Shown here piece by piece: positions 19,207 to 29,400 of a stretch of DNA of 64,000 bases. A program made the translations under genes and the position numbers. The DNA comes from Aspidiotus rigidus (taxonomy: Eukaryota > Arthropoda > Insecta > Hemiptera > Diaspididae). How positions within the stretch are numbered: position 1 is the stretch's first letter; every line of letters begins with the position of its first letter. The notes beneath the pieces are model-generated. The model was not told the DNA's origin and made no database searches. It worked only from the letters and a program-made list of their open reading frames with translations. The stretch is from assembly GCA_035079385.1 (NCBI GenBank), contig JAVHKY010000024.1, positions 3,534,001 to 3,598,000 on the forward strand, written 5' to 3'.

Positions 19207-21375
19207 AGATACAAATGAAAGATTTGGAATTAAAAGCGGTGAGATGAAAACAGACGACAAACTATCGAAGGAAACGAAAGAGTTGATTGAAAAAAGGGAA
19301 CACTTGAAGAAAATCAAAAGAAAATCTAGGAAGGAAAGAATCGAATTATGTGAGCTCCAAAAGGTAATAAAGAAGAAAATCAAAAATGAGTTGCGCAGAT
19401 ATGAGGAGGAAAAAATTAAGGAAATAATTGAGGACAGTGGTTCAACAAAGAAGATGTGGAAAGATATAAGCACGGGAAGAAATTTGATGTTAGAGGTGAA
19501 GGACCAAAGAGGAACATTACGATCAAATAGAAAAGAAATATTAGAAGTGGCAACTAAATTTCATAAAGAATCATTCGAAGATAACGGAGGAGAAGAGCCC
19601 ACTGATTTCAATGAGAGTGGAAATGATGAAGAGATACCACCAATAATGAATGTAGAGGTAGATAACGTGCTTAAAAACCTAAAAGCAAACAAATCTCCAG
19701 GACCAGACAAAATAGAAAACAACTTTCTTAAAACTTTTAAAGATATTCTGGTAAAACCACTCACCAAAATCTTTAATCTGATATTAGAAAATCAAGAAAT
19801 TCCAGAACGATGGAAAATTTCAGAAATTATTTTACTATACAAAAAGGGGAATAAAAAAGAGATAAGTAATTACAGACCTATAAGTCTGACGTCGTGTATA
19901 AGCAAAGTTTTCATGAAAATTATTAAATCCAGAATTTACAATCAACTAGACCAAAATCAAACTCCTGAGCAAGCAGGATTTAGAAAAAACTATTCGACAA
20001 TAGACCACCTGCAAACCCTAAACCAAATAATAGAAAAATCCCTCGAATACCATCTGGAGATTCATCTACTGTTCATAGACTTTCAAAAAGCATTTGACAT
20101 GGTTAGACATCACTATTTATGGAAATGTCTACAAAAACAAGGGATATCTCAAAAAATTATAAATCTAATAAAAAACACGTACAAAGACTCCAAAAGCCTA
20201 TGTAAAAATTGACGAAAAAGGAGAAACATTCCAAATTGAAAAAGGAGTGAAACAGGGGGACCCCTTATCCCCAAACTTATTCAATGCAGCACTAGAAAAT
20301 ATGATAAGCAAACTAAAGTGGGAATATGAGGGTATAAAAATAGATGGGAAGTACCTAAACAACCTTCGATTCGCGGATGACCTGACTCTACTGAGTACAA
20401 ACAGAGATAAACTAATGCAAATGAAAGACGAGTTAGTAGTTGCGTGCAGGGAAGGGGGTCTAGAAATTAATTATAAGAAATCGAAATATATGAAATCCAA
20501 AGAGGGCAAAACGCAGAATAAGCAGAATAAGAACAACTTGGAAGATAAAGAAATAGAAGAAGTTAAAGAATTCAACTGCTTGGGACAAATAGTGGCATTT
20601 GAAGAAAGAACGGAGAAAGAACTTAAAATAAGGAAAAGTAAAGCTTGGGAAAAATTCTGGTCCTTAAGGAAAATATTTGAAAACAATAAAATTGGTCTAA
20701 ACTTGAAAATAAAAACCTTAGATAGCTGTGTTCTACCTGTCCTCAGTTATGGTGCCCAGACCTGGTCATTAACAAAAAGTCAAACCATGCAATTACAGAA
20801 AACACAAAGGGCGATGGAAAGAAAAATTTTGGGAATAAACATGAGAGACAGAGTTAGCAACAGAAAAATTAGGTCAGAAACCCAGAGTAAAGATATAGGA
20901 TACACGATTAAAAAGCTTAAATTTAAATATGCAGGACACATGATGAGATCGAAAGAGGACAGGTGGAACCACAGCACGGAGAAAAAACTATAGTAAATTT
21001 GACTAAGAACATAGTAAAGCCGGTCCAGTCACGATTTTTTAGTAAAAACAACTGAGCAATTTCAGTAATATTTAGTTTTATTCACTATTTTTTCTCGTAA
21101 GTATAACTATATTTTTCAGTCGTTATAACCATAATCTTCGACTGGACCGGCTTTACTATGTTTTTTAGTTAAAAGTACCACCAAAATTTTTCTCAGTGAG
21201 GGCAACGGACTGGACCCCATATGGGAATAAAAGAGGGAAGGGGAGACCAAAAACGAGATGGAGGGACGAAATACGAAAAAGGGTTGGTGAAATGTGGAAA
21301 GGTATAACGTGGGACAGAGATCGTTGGTGGAGGATCGGAGAGGCCTATGCCCGTGAATGGGCAGACTACTTATAA
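19207..21375 (+). pseudogene. RTE element A ORF2, reverse transcriptase half
   Basis: Continues ORF2 after the LTR insertion. Lys/Glu-rich linker, then RT motifs: Asn-Lys-Ser-Pro-Gly-Pro-Asp, Tyr-Arg-Pro-Ile-Ser-Leu, Gln-Ala-Gly-Phe-Arg, Phe-Ile-Asp-Phe-Gln-Lys-Ala-Phe-Asp, Gln-Gly-Asp-Pro-Leu-Ser-Pro, and catalytic Phe-Ala-Asp-Asp at about 20371. An extra A in the run near 20189-20192 shifts the frame just before the Gln-Gly-Asp-Pro motif. The frame is lost again at 20993 where a MITE begins. Beyond it, the C-terminal Gly-Arg-Pro-Lys-Thr-Arg-Trp-Arg-Asp-Glu and Glu-Ala-Tyr-Ala-Arg-Glu-Trp motif typical of RTE runs to TAA 21373-21375. It makes DNA from RNA at the nicked target; this copy is inactive. 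Confidence 0.85.
21007..21162. mobile_element. MITE of about 156 bp inside RTE element A
   Basis: AACATAGTAAAGCCGGTCCA plus GTC at 21007 is exactly inverted at 21140-21162, and weaker pairing continues a few bases outward. It separates Arg-Trp-Asn-His from the C-terminal RTE motif, so it is an insertion. No coding sequence. The target duplication is unclear because the outer inverted repeat is degenerate. Confidence 0.6.
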
Positions 21376-21835
21376 GCTATATTAAGATGTAATGCAAAAA
21401 GAAAATTAAAGGCTGTTATTATTATTAAATGTTGGGGTTCGATGATACCGTGTGAATACGCAGGTAAAAACACCGTAGGAACAGCTGATGAATGGGAGTG
21501 CGAAGATCATACTGTTTGTAAACACAAGCGGCTTTTCTGCGCATGTCAAGTGTGTTGGAATTATTACGATCAGTGTACTGGTTTCAAATCTGATCAGTGT
21601 ACTGGTTTCAAATCGCGGAAATTAATTATATAAACGTCATACAGTTTTGTGGGGGTCGGGAATCACGACTATATAATCATTGTCATCATGTTTAAAATTA
21701 AATCTCATTCTATACATACAAACTAAAAAAAAATAAAAATGAAGTTCAAGATAATACTCTTTTCAAACCAAAAAATTAAACCTCACAATATTGAAATCTC
21801 AAGACATGGCGAAATTATTTTCGAATTTGATAACC
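21376..21835. other. RTE 3' tail and unassigned sequence with a 24-bp tandem pair
   Basis: After the RTE stop come A-rich sequence and ATT repeats that look like its 3' tail. Bases 21568-21591 are repeated at 21592-21615 (unit GATCAGTGTACTGGTTTCAA plus ATCT). The open frame 21442-21633 is Cys-rich, but partly built from that duplication, so I do not call it a gene. Confidence 0.45.
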
Positions 21836-21996
21836 ACACGGGTCATTTTCAAAAGTGAACTCCAAAAAAATATTCTCTCACACTCACACGGGTCATTTTC
21901 AAAAGTGGGCCAGACGTCCTGAACTCCAAAAAAATATTCTCTCACACTCACGGGATGTCCGGTCTACTCATTTTCAAAAGTGGGCCAGACGTCCTT
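21833..21996. repeat. Imperfect tandem repeat, unit about 60 bp
   Basis: The blocks GGTCATTTTCAAAAGTG, GGCCAGACGTCCT and ACTCCAAAAAAATATTCTCT recur two to three times in order, with deletions between copies. The array ends about ten bases before the duplicated RTE leader. Confidence 0.7.
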
Positions 21997-22005
21997 TCCT
22001 ACTAC

Positions 22006-22924
22006 TTACGTGGAACAGACTATAGAACAATAATTTCACCTCGACTTTGATATTCATAACGAAGAGTTGACTACGAAAATGAAAAATCGAGTTTCTTTTC
22101 ATATTTTACCCATTTGTCACTTCAATTTCGAGGATACGAATGCGAAATTCGAAACGTATTTAATTTCAGCTTTGTTTCTTGTCAATAATCAACCAAAAAG
22201 GCTATCATGGCGTTCTTCAGGCGCCACGTTGGGCGCCAATCTATTATGTCACTTGTCCCCATGTGACGATACAAGGGTATGAGGCAGCGCAGGATACCAC
22301 ATACCCCAGCGTGCAAACCGTCATTATGTAGATCCAATAACATAATCATAATTAGCCCGTGGTCGCATTACTCTGCCGATGCCTTGAGAGGGATGTGAAA
22401 AAAACAATTTTGAAATAGATAGGGGAGTATCCTAACTACCTCACCTGTTCTCCACAGCCAGAAGATCAAAAGATTGCTAAGCGTCAGATGGAACACTAAC
22501 TACGGGCTAGGAGTGGGTCCCTGACTAGCTCAAGTCTAAGACACGGGGTTAGAGACTACTTACCTCAGGGAAGTGGAGAAAGAATCCTACCTAGAGTTCA
22601 CTCCGGGGCCGAGACAAACAAGTGATCAGAGAGAGATCACTTCACACTAACATTCACACCACACTCACACTCACACTTTCCATATCAAAGAATAAGCCAA
22701 GCTCGACTCCATAGTCCCCCTTCCTCCCCCAAGATATTAACCTAGATCACGCCATTCTTTAACAGGCCGAAAGTGATAAAAAAAAAAGAGAGGGTTCTCT
22801 TCGGCTCAAGAATTCCCGAGCGTCGAGTATACGTTACCTACCTATAACAATTCACTAACCGAAATACCTCGTTACCTACCTATAACAATTCACTAACCGA
22901 AATACCTCGTATAGCGATAACCGA
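22006..22924 (+). repeat. Second copy of the RTE leader, with the edge of a transposon repeat
   Basis: Parallel to 6381-7262 at a constant offset, with a handful of substitutions. Its first 17 bases (TTACGTGGAACAGACTA) are the outer end of the upstream transposon's right inverted repeat plus its TA, so this copy came from that locus by DNA duplication rather than by fresh retrotransposition. Near its end it has a 38-bp tandem duplication (22833-22870 and 22871-22908) absent from the first copy. It stops at about 22924, before the coding region. Confidence 0.8.
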
Positions 22925-23501
22925 TGTGGTTGGTTTCTTCAGATCGTGTAGGATGGTCGGCAACGTACACCCAACAGTTCTGCAGAAGTGTTGAGCAACC
23001 CCGAAAATCACTTTGTCCACCAATGGGGTGTAGAAACTATACAGTGAGCTCAGCAATATATCCCCGGCTCAATAGTAATTCAAAGATAAACATACAGAGA
23101 AAAAAAGGTTTATTCCAACGAATATTTATTTAAACGAGAGGAAAAAAGAAACGATACAAAAAGGCACGTTCCTTATCGAGTGCTTTCAATGAAGTATAGC
23201 GCCGGCGTCGCGATAAACTCGTCGTGCGTGCAACACAACGAGCGGGAGGAAGATGGGAAGAGGAAAAGGAAAGAATTTAGAGGGAGGAACAGTGACGAAA
23301 GAATTAAGGAAAGAGAAGAGAGAGAAAAAAGAAAATAAAAGGAAAAAAAAAAAAAAAGGATTCACCGATGCTTCACTGCGTCTACGTCTCGGTGTATTAC
23401 CACACTCCTCAATTTCAAAAACCCTCTTAAAAATTACCTCCGTCAAGAACTTTGAAAATCACTTTAAAATGTGAGAAATTGATCCCTAAGCTTCTTTTTG
23501 A
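22925..23501. other. Unassigned; A/G-rich run at 23240-23360
   Basis: No gene is supported. A long purine run encodes Lys/Glu-rich frames on the plus strand by composition alone. The frame 22924-23133 shows no domain. Confidence 0.5.
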
Positions 23502-23887
23502 GATTTTTAAAATTCAATAAAAAATTAAAGAAATTAACCCCTAAAATTGATTTTTTAGGATTATTGGAAGCGTTGAAAAAACTATGAAAAACCCGGTTGC
23601 GCTGTAGAAAAAGTTCAGTGCGTTAGAACATACACAGACCTAATTTTTTTAGGGTTAAAAATAGAGAAAAATGATACAAAATAATACAAAAGTTCGAAAA
23701 TTTTCAAACCAGTGGAGAAGAAAAATAGGGTGAAATTATTCATATTCGTTTTAAAAACAGTAAAATATTCAGTGCAGAAATTAGAGGATTTTCAGGATTT
23801 TTTTGGTTTGTTAAAAATACTGAAAAAATGAGAGAAATCAGTCCCTGCGCTTGACTGGGCTAGAACATACATGACTTCTCTACTTAC
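23502..23887 (-). repeat. Interspersed repeat family R1, copy 2
   Basis: Reverse orientation relative to 3097-3478 and almost full length, from the TTTAAAATTCAATAAAAAAT end to the AGAACATACATGACTTCTCT end. It abuts a pogo-like fragment on the right. Confidence 0.75.
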
Positions 23888-23897
23888 ATCTTTATGA

Positions 23898-24230
23898 TAC
23901 ATGGACAGAAGGTTGTATCCCCGGAACCAAATACAGTACAAGTAAAAGCGGTTGGTTTAATAAAGAAACTTTTGAGAGTTGGTTTGAAAAACTCGTCATA
24001 CCTTGGGCATCAAAACTTGAAGGTTGATAGCTTTACATCAATGCCTTTGTACTTACCCACCTACCAATGAATTTCTTTTTACTCACGCAAACTGAATTTT
24101 TCAGGACAGAAAATCATAATTGGCGATAATCTGAGCAGTCATATATCCTTGAAGATTGTTTTCAAGTGTATGCAGCTTAACATTCACTTCTCTCATTACC
24201 TCCAAATAGCACCCACCTTCTACAACCCCT
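23898..24230 (+). pseudogene. pogo/CENPB-type DDE transposase fragment
   Basis: The plus frame reads Thr-Trp-Thr-Glu-Gly-x-x-x-Gly-Thr-Lys-Tyr...Ser-Gly-Trp-Phe-Asn-Lys-Glu-x-Phe-Glu-x-Trp-Phe. After a probable intron (24027-24113, acceptor TTTTTCAG) it reads Gly-Gln-Lys-Ile-Ile-Ile-Gly-Asp-Asn-Leu-Ser-Ser-His. These match the DDE_1 core of pogo/Tigger and jerky-like transposases; the Asp of Gly-Asp-Asn is the second catalytic residue. The start and the C-terminus are absent. The C-terminal third of a similar protein lies at 48293-49333, though not in a way that shows they were one copy. Confidence 0.65.
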
Positions 24231-24349
24231 TCCCTACCTACAATGAAAAATTAACAAAAGACTCGGATTTTATAATTTACAAGGAACAAAATCAAATTCA
24301 ATATTTTTTTCTTTCTCAGGTTTATTTTACGTTTAATTTTGCGAGTTAA

Positions 24350-24811
24350 AGCCAACAGTCGTATTGCGTAGATTATTTTTATCTCAAAATCGAAGATATT
24401 TGAAGGTAGACAGATTCTTAACTGTTACCCTATCTAAATAAACTTGGTTGAAAGTGACGTCCACGCTCCAATTGAAAATTTTCATTTTATGATTACAGCT
24501 TTGTCAAAGTTAGTTCCGGTGGTAAACCCAGATCGCGAAATGCACGCATAATAGATTTGAATGAGTCGTGATTGTGGCTCCCGTACTTCTTGTTAATTTG
24601 TTCACTCACTCTCTACTCGTATATCACTCACTTTTCTCTAGTAAGCATGTCTATTTATTTATTTTTTTAGTACATCACATACATATGATGCACTCCAGAT
24701 AGACTTACATTCGAATACCTATAAATATTTCATGTTCAAGAAAAAGAAAAAATATATGTTAAGATTTCGATTTGTACTATCGCTTGTCTCAACTGTACTT
24801 GTTTATGTATT
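24350..24811. other. No gene seen
   Basis: AT-rich sequence without a coding region, repeat or inverted end that I could identify. Confidence 0.5.
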
Positions 24812-25176
24812 TGTGATGGACTGAAAGGGTTTAGAATCACAAAAACGATTAAGATCACATTTACACGAATATTAACTTTAATTACACAGAGTATCGTGGA
24901 GACGTTATAATTTTGCGAGATTAAAAGGTGAAGTGAATTATGGTCTAAAATCGATTTACAAAGTAACCGCGTATTGGGCGTGTCGAAGGAAATGATACCG
25001 TTAGTTATGATCTAAAATTAGTCTATTTACATCATATTGAACTAGTTCGTATATTTCTCGGAATCCGATGATTTACATCTTTTATTGTATTTACAATTAA
25101 CGGTATAATGTGTACGATGGTTTATTATGATACTATACTACGACGATACGTGACGTCGACTTGCGTCGGCGTCACA
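24812..25176 (-). repeat. Candidate LTR of about 365 bp
   Basis: Read on the minus strand it begins TGTGACGCCGACGCAAGTCG and ends CCATCACA, giving TG...CA ends with a 5-bp inverted pair (TGTGA/TCACA). It is preceded on that strand by a purine-rich AGGGAGAGGGG tract, as expected before a 3' LTR. A partner LTR was not found. The minus-strand Gypsy pol at 29551-31429 points this way and could be its source. Weak on its own. Confidence 0.35.
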
Positions 25177-25704
25177 GTACCCCTCTCCCTAAAAGGATGA
25201 CAAAAAGGCGGGAATCTTAAAATATTAATGTTCGATACAATGATTGTGGATGCACGTGTGGCAAATGAAATGGATATGCGTGTCGATATTGTTAGAGGGA
25301 GAGAGTGAGTTGAAATTGTGCTTAATTTGAATTTCGGTGCATAATTTTTGTTAATGTAATTTGATCTATGTTTAATATCGATAATTATTACTAACATATA
25401 TATAGATATATATAGATACAATAGGTTTACAATGGGGGTACGGGAGGATGAGTTGTACATAGAGATTGGTGTATAGTTACTAAGCGGTGTTAAGAAATTA
25501 GTGAATTTATTTGGCGAAAAACAGGATGTAATATGATTCTGCTGACTTGGATGCCTTGGTCAAATGGAAGTGTGCTGGTTGGACGTGGATTTTTCGATGA
25601 ATCGATAACTTGAAGTGCTTTTCGGTTATGATGTGCGACGCTTGTGCTGGTTCAGAGGCGCATGTTGAGTGAATATTGTTAACTTTGCAAAAGATTTCTA
25701 ATTA
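25177..25704. other. Unassigned region before the cysteine-motif gene, copy 1
   Basis: Apart from the purine tract next to the candidate LTR I see no element ends. The open frame on the minus strand (25125-25460) is Ser/Thr/Ile-rich with no domain. Confidence 0.45.
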
Positions 25705-25911
25705 ATGATTGGCTCATGGGGGTATGGTGGGGTTAGGCCTAGTCCGAGTCGAATGACTGTGCCACAAAAGTCACGATGCGTTCGTGCAGTCTTCCGATGC
25801 GAATCCGTTGGTGAAGTTTCTTGTATTCATTCAAAAATCGCCTACCCGATTGTGGTGTACGAATTGTGTTTTCTTGGATTAGAATCGATAAATAAAGAAA
25901 AAAAATCGTGA
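25705..25911 (+). CDS. Possible short upstream ORF overlapping the cysteine-motif gene
   Basis: A 68-codon frame ends in TGA at 25909-25911. The last base of that stop is the first base of the next gene's ATG (TGATG). The paralogous locus at 51095-51292 has the same arrangement, and a weakly similar C-terminal part (Val-x-x-Ser-Cys...Tyr-x-x-Val-x-Tyr-Glu). Such overlaps can couple termination to reinitiation in retroelements. Coding status is uncertain. Confidence 0.3.
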   Translation: MIGSWGYGGVRPSPSRMTVPQKSRCVRAVFRCESVGEVSCIHSKIAYPIVVYELCFLGLESINKEKKS

Positions 25912-26453
25912 TGGACCGCGAGTTTAATTTGGTGTCGAACGTTTTGGCGGAAGCATTGCAACATGTTGCTTATTTGCGTAGCTCGTTTTTGTATTTAGAG
26001 AACCAATATCGTGAAATGGCTGCTGAATTGGAGTATCGGGTCCGTTGGCACCCCTGTGATTGCTGTCGCGGGCGGTGTCACGCGGAGGCTGAGCTCGCGC
26101 GAGCGCTGTTCGCACATAACCAAGCCGCGGTGCATGGGAGTATTGGAAATGTTTCGGAGTTTGCGGATCCGGGTGCGCCCCTTGGGGTAGATGCGACTGA
26201 TTTGGTTGCCATGAGAAGCGGGGGTCTCGGCGAAGGTGGTCCGGTTGTGGAGTCCGTGGGCGGAGGTGAGACGGCCGGCGAACCGATGGACATTTCGGCC
26301 AGCGATGGAGCCCCTGAAGCGACGGGTTCGTCACGCTCGTCGACTTCTGTGGAGGACGGGCATCACGAGACTGGTGGCCGTGTTGGCGGTGTCGCCCGAC
26401 GGGCGGAAAATGGCGAGTGGTCGTGGTACGTACAAATTTTAATTATTAATTAA
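25911..26453 (+). CDS. Cysteine-motif protein family, copy 1 (probable first coding exon)
   Basis: It starts at ATG 25911. Residues 1-65 are a helical module beginning Met-Asp-Arg-Glu-Phe and ending in Cys-Asp-Cys-Cys-x3-Arg-Cys-His, which could bind zinc. A Gly/Ala/Ser-rich middle contains Glu-Pro-Met-Asp-Ile-Ser-Ala-Ser-Asp-Gly. The end carries Arg-Val-Gly-Gly...Gly-x-Trp-x-Trp. All three modules recur at 51292-51747. After Trp the two copies diverge exactly at a GTACGT (26426 here), so I infer a splice donor and an exon end at 26425; unspliced, the frame stops at 26453. The following DNA transposon (26482) separates it from any next exon. It is noticeably richer in G/C than its surroundings. 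I do not recognise the family. Confidence 0.55.
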   Translation: MDREFNLVSNVLAEALQHVAYLRSSFLYLENQYREMAAELEYRVRWHPCDCCRGRCHAEAELARALFAHNQAAVHGSIGNVSEFADPGAPLGVDATDLVAMRSGGLGEGGPVVESVGGGETAGEPMDISASDGAPEATGSSRSSTSVEDGHHETGGRVGGVARRAENGEWSWYVQILIIN

Positions 26454-26481
26454 TATGGTGTTCGTAACTATTAATGGAACC

Positions 26482-29400
26482 CCCGAGTTCCAAACCGTGC
26501 TTAGTCCAAAATTTTGAAAATCCAGTTTTCAGCGCCATCTGGTAGAGGAAGTCGAGACGCACATTTCAAGCCATACCACATAATTTTCCTGATATTCTAA
26601 GTCTAGTTTTTCGAATTTCTAAGATGCAATATCCGCCTTATCAAGAAACGCCGGCTCTTCTCGTAGTACGCATCTTCTCATCAAGGAGTTGTGAATAACT
26701 TTGTGCATTAATGTTGGTATTTTTATGATTAATGATGTTCGAAAGGGTGAATAGTTCTTAGAATAATGGTGAGTACGATGATTTATACTTCCACTGAGGG
26801 TATTTTGTCTTAGAAACACGAGTAATTTGGTGTTATTGTATCAGGAAATTGGAACTGCAACGCCGGTATCGCCGTCAGGTAAATCAGCTGGAAAAAGGAA
26901 AAGAAGACCAGAAACCTGGATAAAGAACATTAAAAAAAGGATTCGAAATTCGGCAGAAGCTCGTGCACCTCCAAAACTTGAATGCAACCACCTTGAAGAG
27001 AGCCGAACGTATTGTCAAGTCGCCTTATTGTCGCAGGAAGATGCTGCAGGTGAAAACTTTTTCTACGGAAAACATTGTGCATTGAAAGAACGTTGGCACC
27101 ATGATTTTGTTATGATTTTCTTTATCAGATTTCGCATCTCGGTTTTCGAAAAAGGAGGACAGTTCGGCACAAAGTGCATTCCTGAGACGGTACATTACCC
27201 CGTATTCGCCAGATCGTGAGAGACCACGAAAAGAAAATTCGAAGAGAAAGAAACGTACTAATACTCAGTACTGTGTTCGAAAAGTTGACGGAACGTGTGT
27301 TGTTGTATGTGCAGTAGCCTTTCGTAATATTGTTCAAATAAGTAAGATGATAATGAAGAATGACTGTATGCCGAAATGAATGTAGTTTTAGAACAAGATT
27401 TATTGATATTGTGGTTCTTTTTTAGCTCGACGACGACTAAATTCTATGTCATCATTTGACTTTGAGAATGGTGAAGCTCGTCCTGAGAATCGTGGTGGTG
27501 CTCGTCAGGTAGATCGATGGCAAGAAATTCGATCGTCCATGGTACAACACATTTCCAAGTTCAAGGTTACTGAGAGTCATTACAAGCGTGAGAGGACTCG
27601 AAAACAGTACTTACAATGCGATCTAACAACTAAAAGAATGTTCGACATGTGGTTTTCGGAAAGAAAGGCTGCTGGCTTTCCAGCCAGTGAGAAAAATCTG
27701 TGGATGTATTATAATACTTTTCGGACCAGGTTTAACTTATCGTTCCGTCACCCTCGCACAGATGTATGTGCTAAATGTCGTGAATTAAAAGAAACCTCGA
27801 AAGCTGGCTCGCCTCAAGAACGTGAAGCAAAAAAATTAGAACTACAACTCCATCAGCTGAGAGCAAAAAGATTTTATTCGCTTGTACGGGAAGAATCGCT
27901 ACGTCGCGATACTATTGTGGTGAATTTTGACCTTCAGAAAACATTGCCATTACCAAGGACGAACATTTCAGATGCTTTTTACAAACGCCAGCTCTGGTTA
28001 TATAATCTGGGTATTGTTGTACGAGGTAAGAGTAAGAAGAAGGAAAACTGTTTTTCTTATTCATGGTTGGAGTCACAAAGCGGGCGTGGATCAAACGAGA
28101 TTGTGTCCTGCCTGATGAAATTCTTGAATTCTATTAGGAAACGAGCAGCAAAGCGCTACAATCGACGTCTAGTTCTTGTCTCAGATTCGTGTGGAGGGCA
28201 AAACAAGAATACAACGATGGTAGCTTCATTATTATCGTTTGTGAATAAGAGAAAGGTGCCTTTTAATGAAGTCGTGTTCTTGTTCCCCGTGTCTGGACAT
28301 TCATACATGGCCCCAGACAGAATGTTTGGAAGAATTGAACGTGAGGTGAAGAAAAAAGAAGAAATTTTGTTACCTGACGGGTATCGCGAAATTTTTGCTA
28401 AATATTCGAAAGTACGATCATATGGAAAGGATTTTTAAGTCTTCAATTATAAAAAGCTCGCAGATCGTCTGGTGAAGTTACCCACAGATATAGGTATGCG
28501 AAAACATCGTATTTGGAGATTCCTCAAAGGTAGCTCTTCAATGGGTTTCAAAGTTTCGTACGGTGGTGCCTTCACGGAGAGAAACATATCTACTTTGCCA
28601 CTTTCTCGTCTTCGGTCTCAAAAACCCCTCCTACAACCGTCGTCAACTCGCGTCACAAAGAAGAAGGCTGCAGATGTTCAGTTTTTGGTTACGAAATTAA
28701 ACCCCTCTGAAGATGTAATCCAGTTCTACTCAGATGCCCTGCGAAATTCTATTGACAAACCAGATAAAGACGTGATCCGTGCTCAGTTGATGGAGCTGCC
28801 GAGTGCACCTGTAAGAGGTCGACCGAAAGGTAGTAAACCAAAAGGGAAAAATGAGCTGCATGCCGAGCCGTCTGTTCAAGTGGCTGAAATTGGACCGCGA
28901 AAGAGGGGACGCCCAAAAGGTAGTGAAACAAAAGGGAAAAATGAGCTGCATGCCGAGCCGTCTGTTCAAGTGGCTGAAATTGGACCGCGAAAGAGGGGAC
29001 GCCCAAAAGGTTCTAATAGCTCATGTGTGGGTGCTCAGTCAACTTTTGAAGTGGCTGAGAAGCCACCCCCGAAGCGTGCAAGACGGCTGCATTTTGTAGA
29101 TTAGCTGTAGATTATTTTTCTTTTGAATGAATTTTTCATACTATTTTCTATAATATATTCAGAGAAGCATAAAAAGTGTTCAAGAATTTTTTTCCCCATC
29201 AATACAGGTACAACAGTAATATCTGATGTAGGTACTACAAAAAAGCCGTTAATGAATACTCATCACGCAGGTTATAGATGGTTTCTACGAAGAAGATTCA
29301 TTGTTTTCATTTCCAAAACGTACTTAGTCCACGACCTTCCCCACTTTGAGACTCTGTAACTCGACAACTAACAACACGTTCATATTCACAACTGGCAACA

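Larger units (their letters stand above)
6396..21430 (+). mobile_element. RTE-type non-LTR retrotransposon A, split by nested insertions
   Basis: The endonuclease half (7673-8701) and the reverse transcriptase half (19207-21375) belong to one element. Removing 8702-19206 and one copy of the AGAT duplication joins them in frame. The 3' end has a short ATT repeat tail at about 21418-21428. Nested insertions are the giant-LTR element and a 156-bp MITE near 21007. The organisation (AP-like endonuclease, then RT, then a Gly-Arg-Pro-x-Thr-Arg-Trp C-terminal motif) is that of RTE/BovB-like elements. The 5' border is set by the TA of the upstream transposon and may be truncated. Confidence 0.8.

Noticed and set aside
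21442..21633. Cys-rich 63-codon ORF
   Set aside because: Its end is made by a 24-bp tandem duplication, and no cysteine spacing of a known family is kept.
23253..23474. Lys/Glu-rich ORF
   Set aside because: Explained by a purine run and poly(A); composition only.
25924..26334. Minus-strand ORF antisense to cysteine-motif copy 1
   Set aside because: No counterpart is conserved at the second copy, while the plus-strand modules are.
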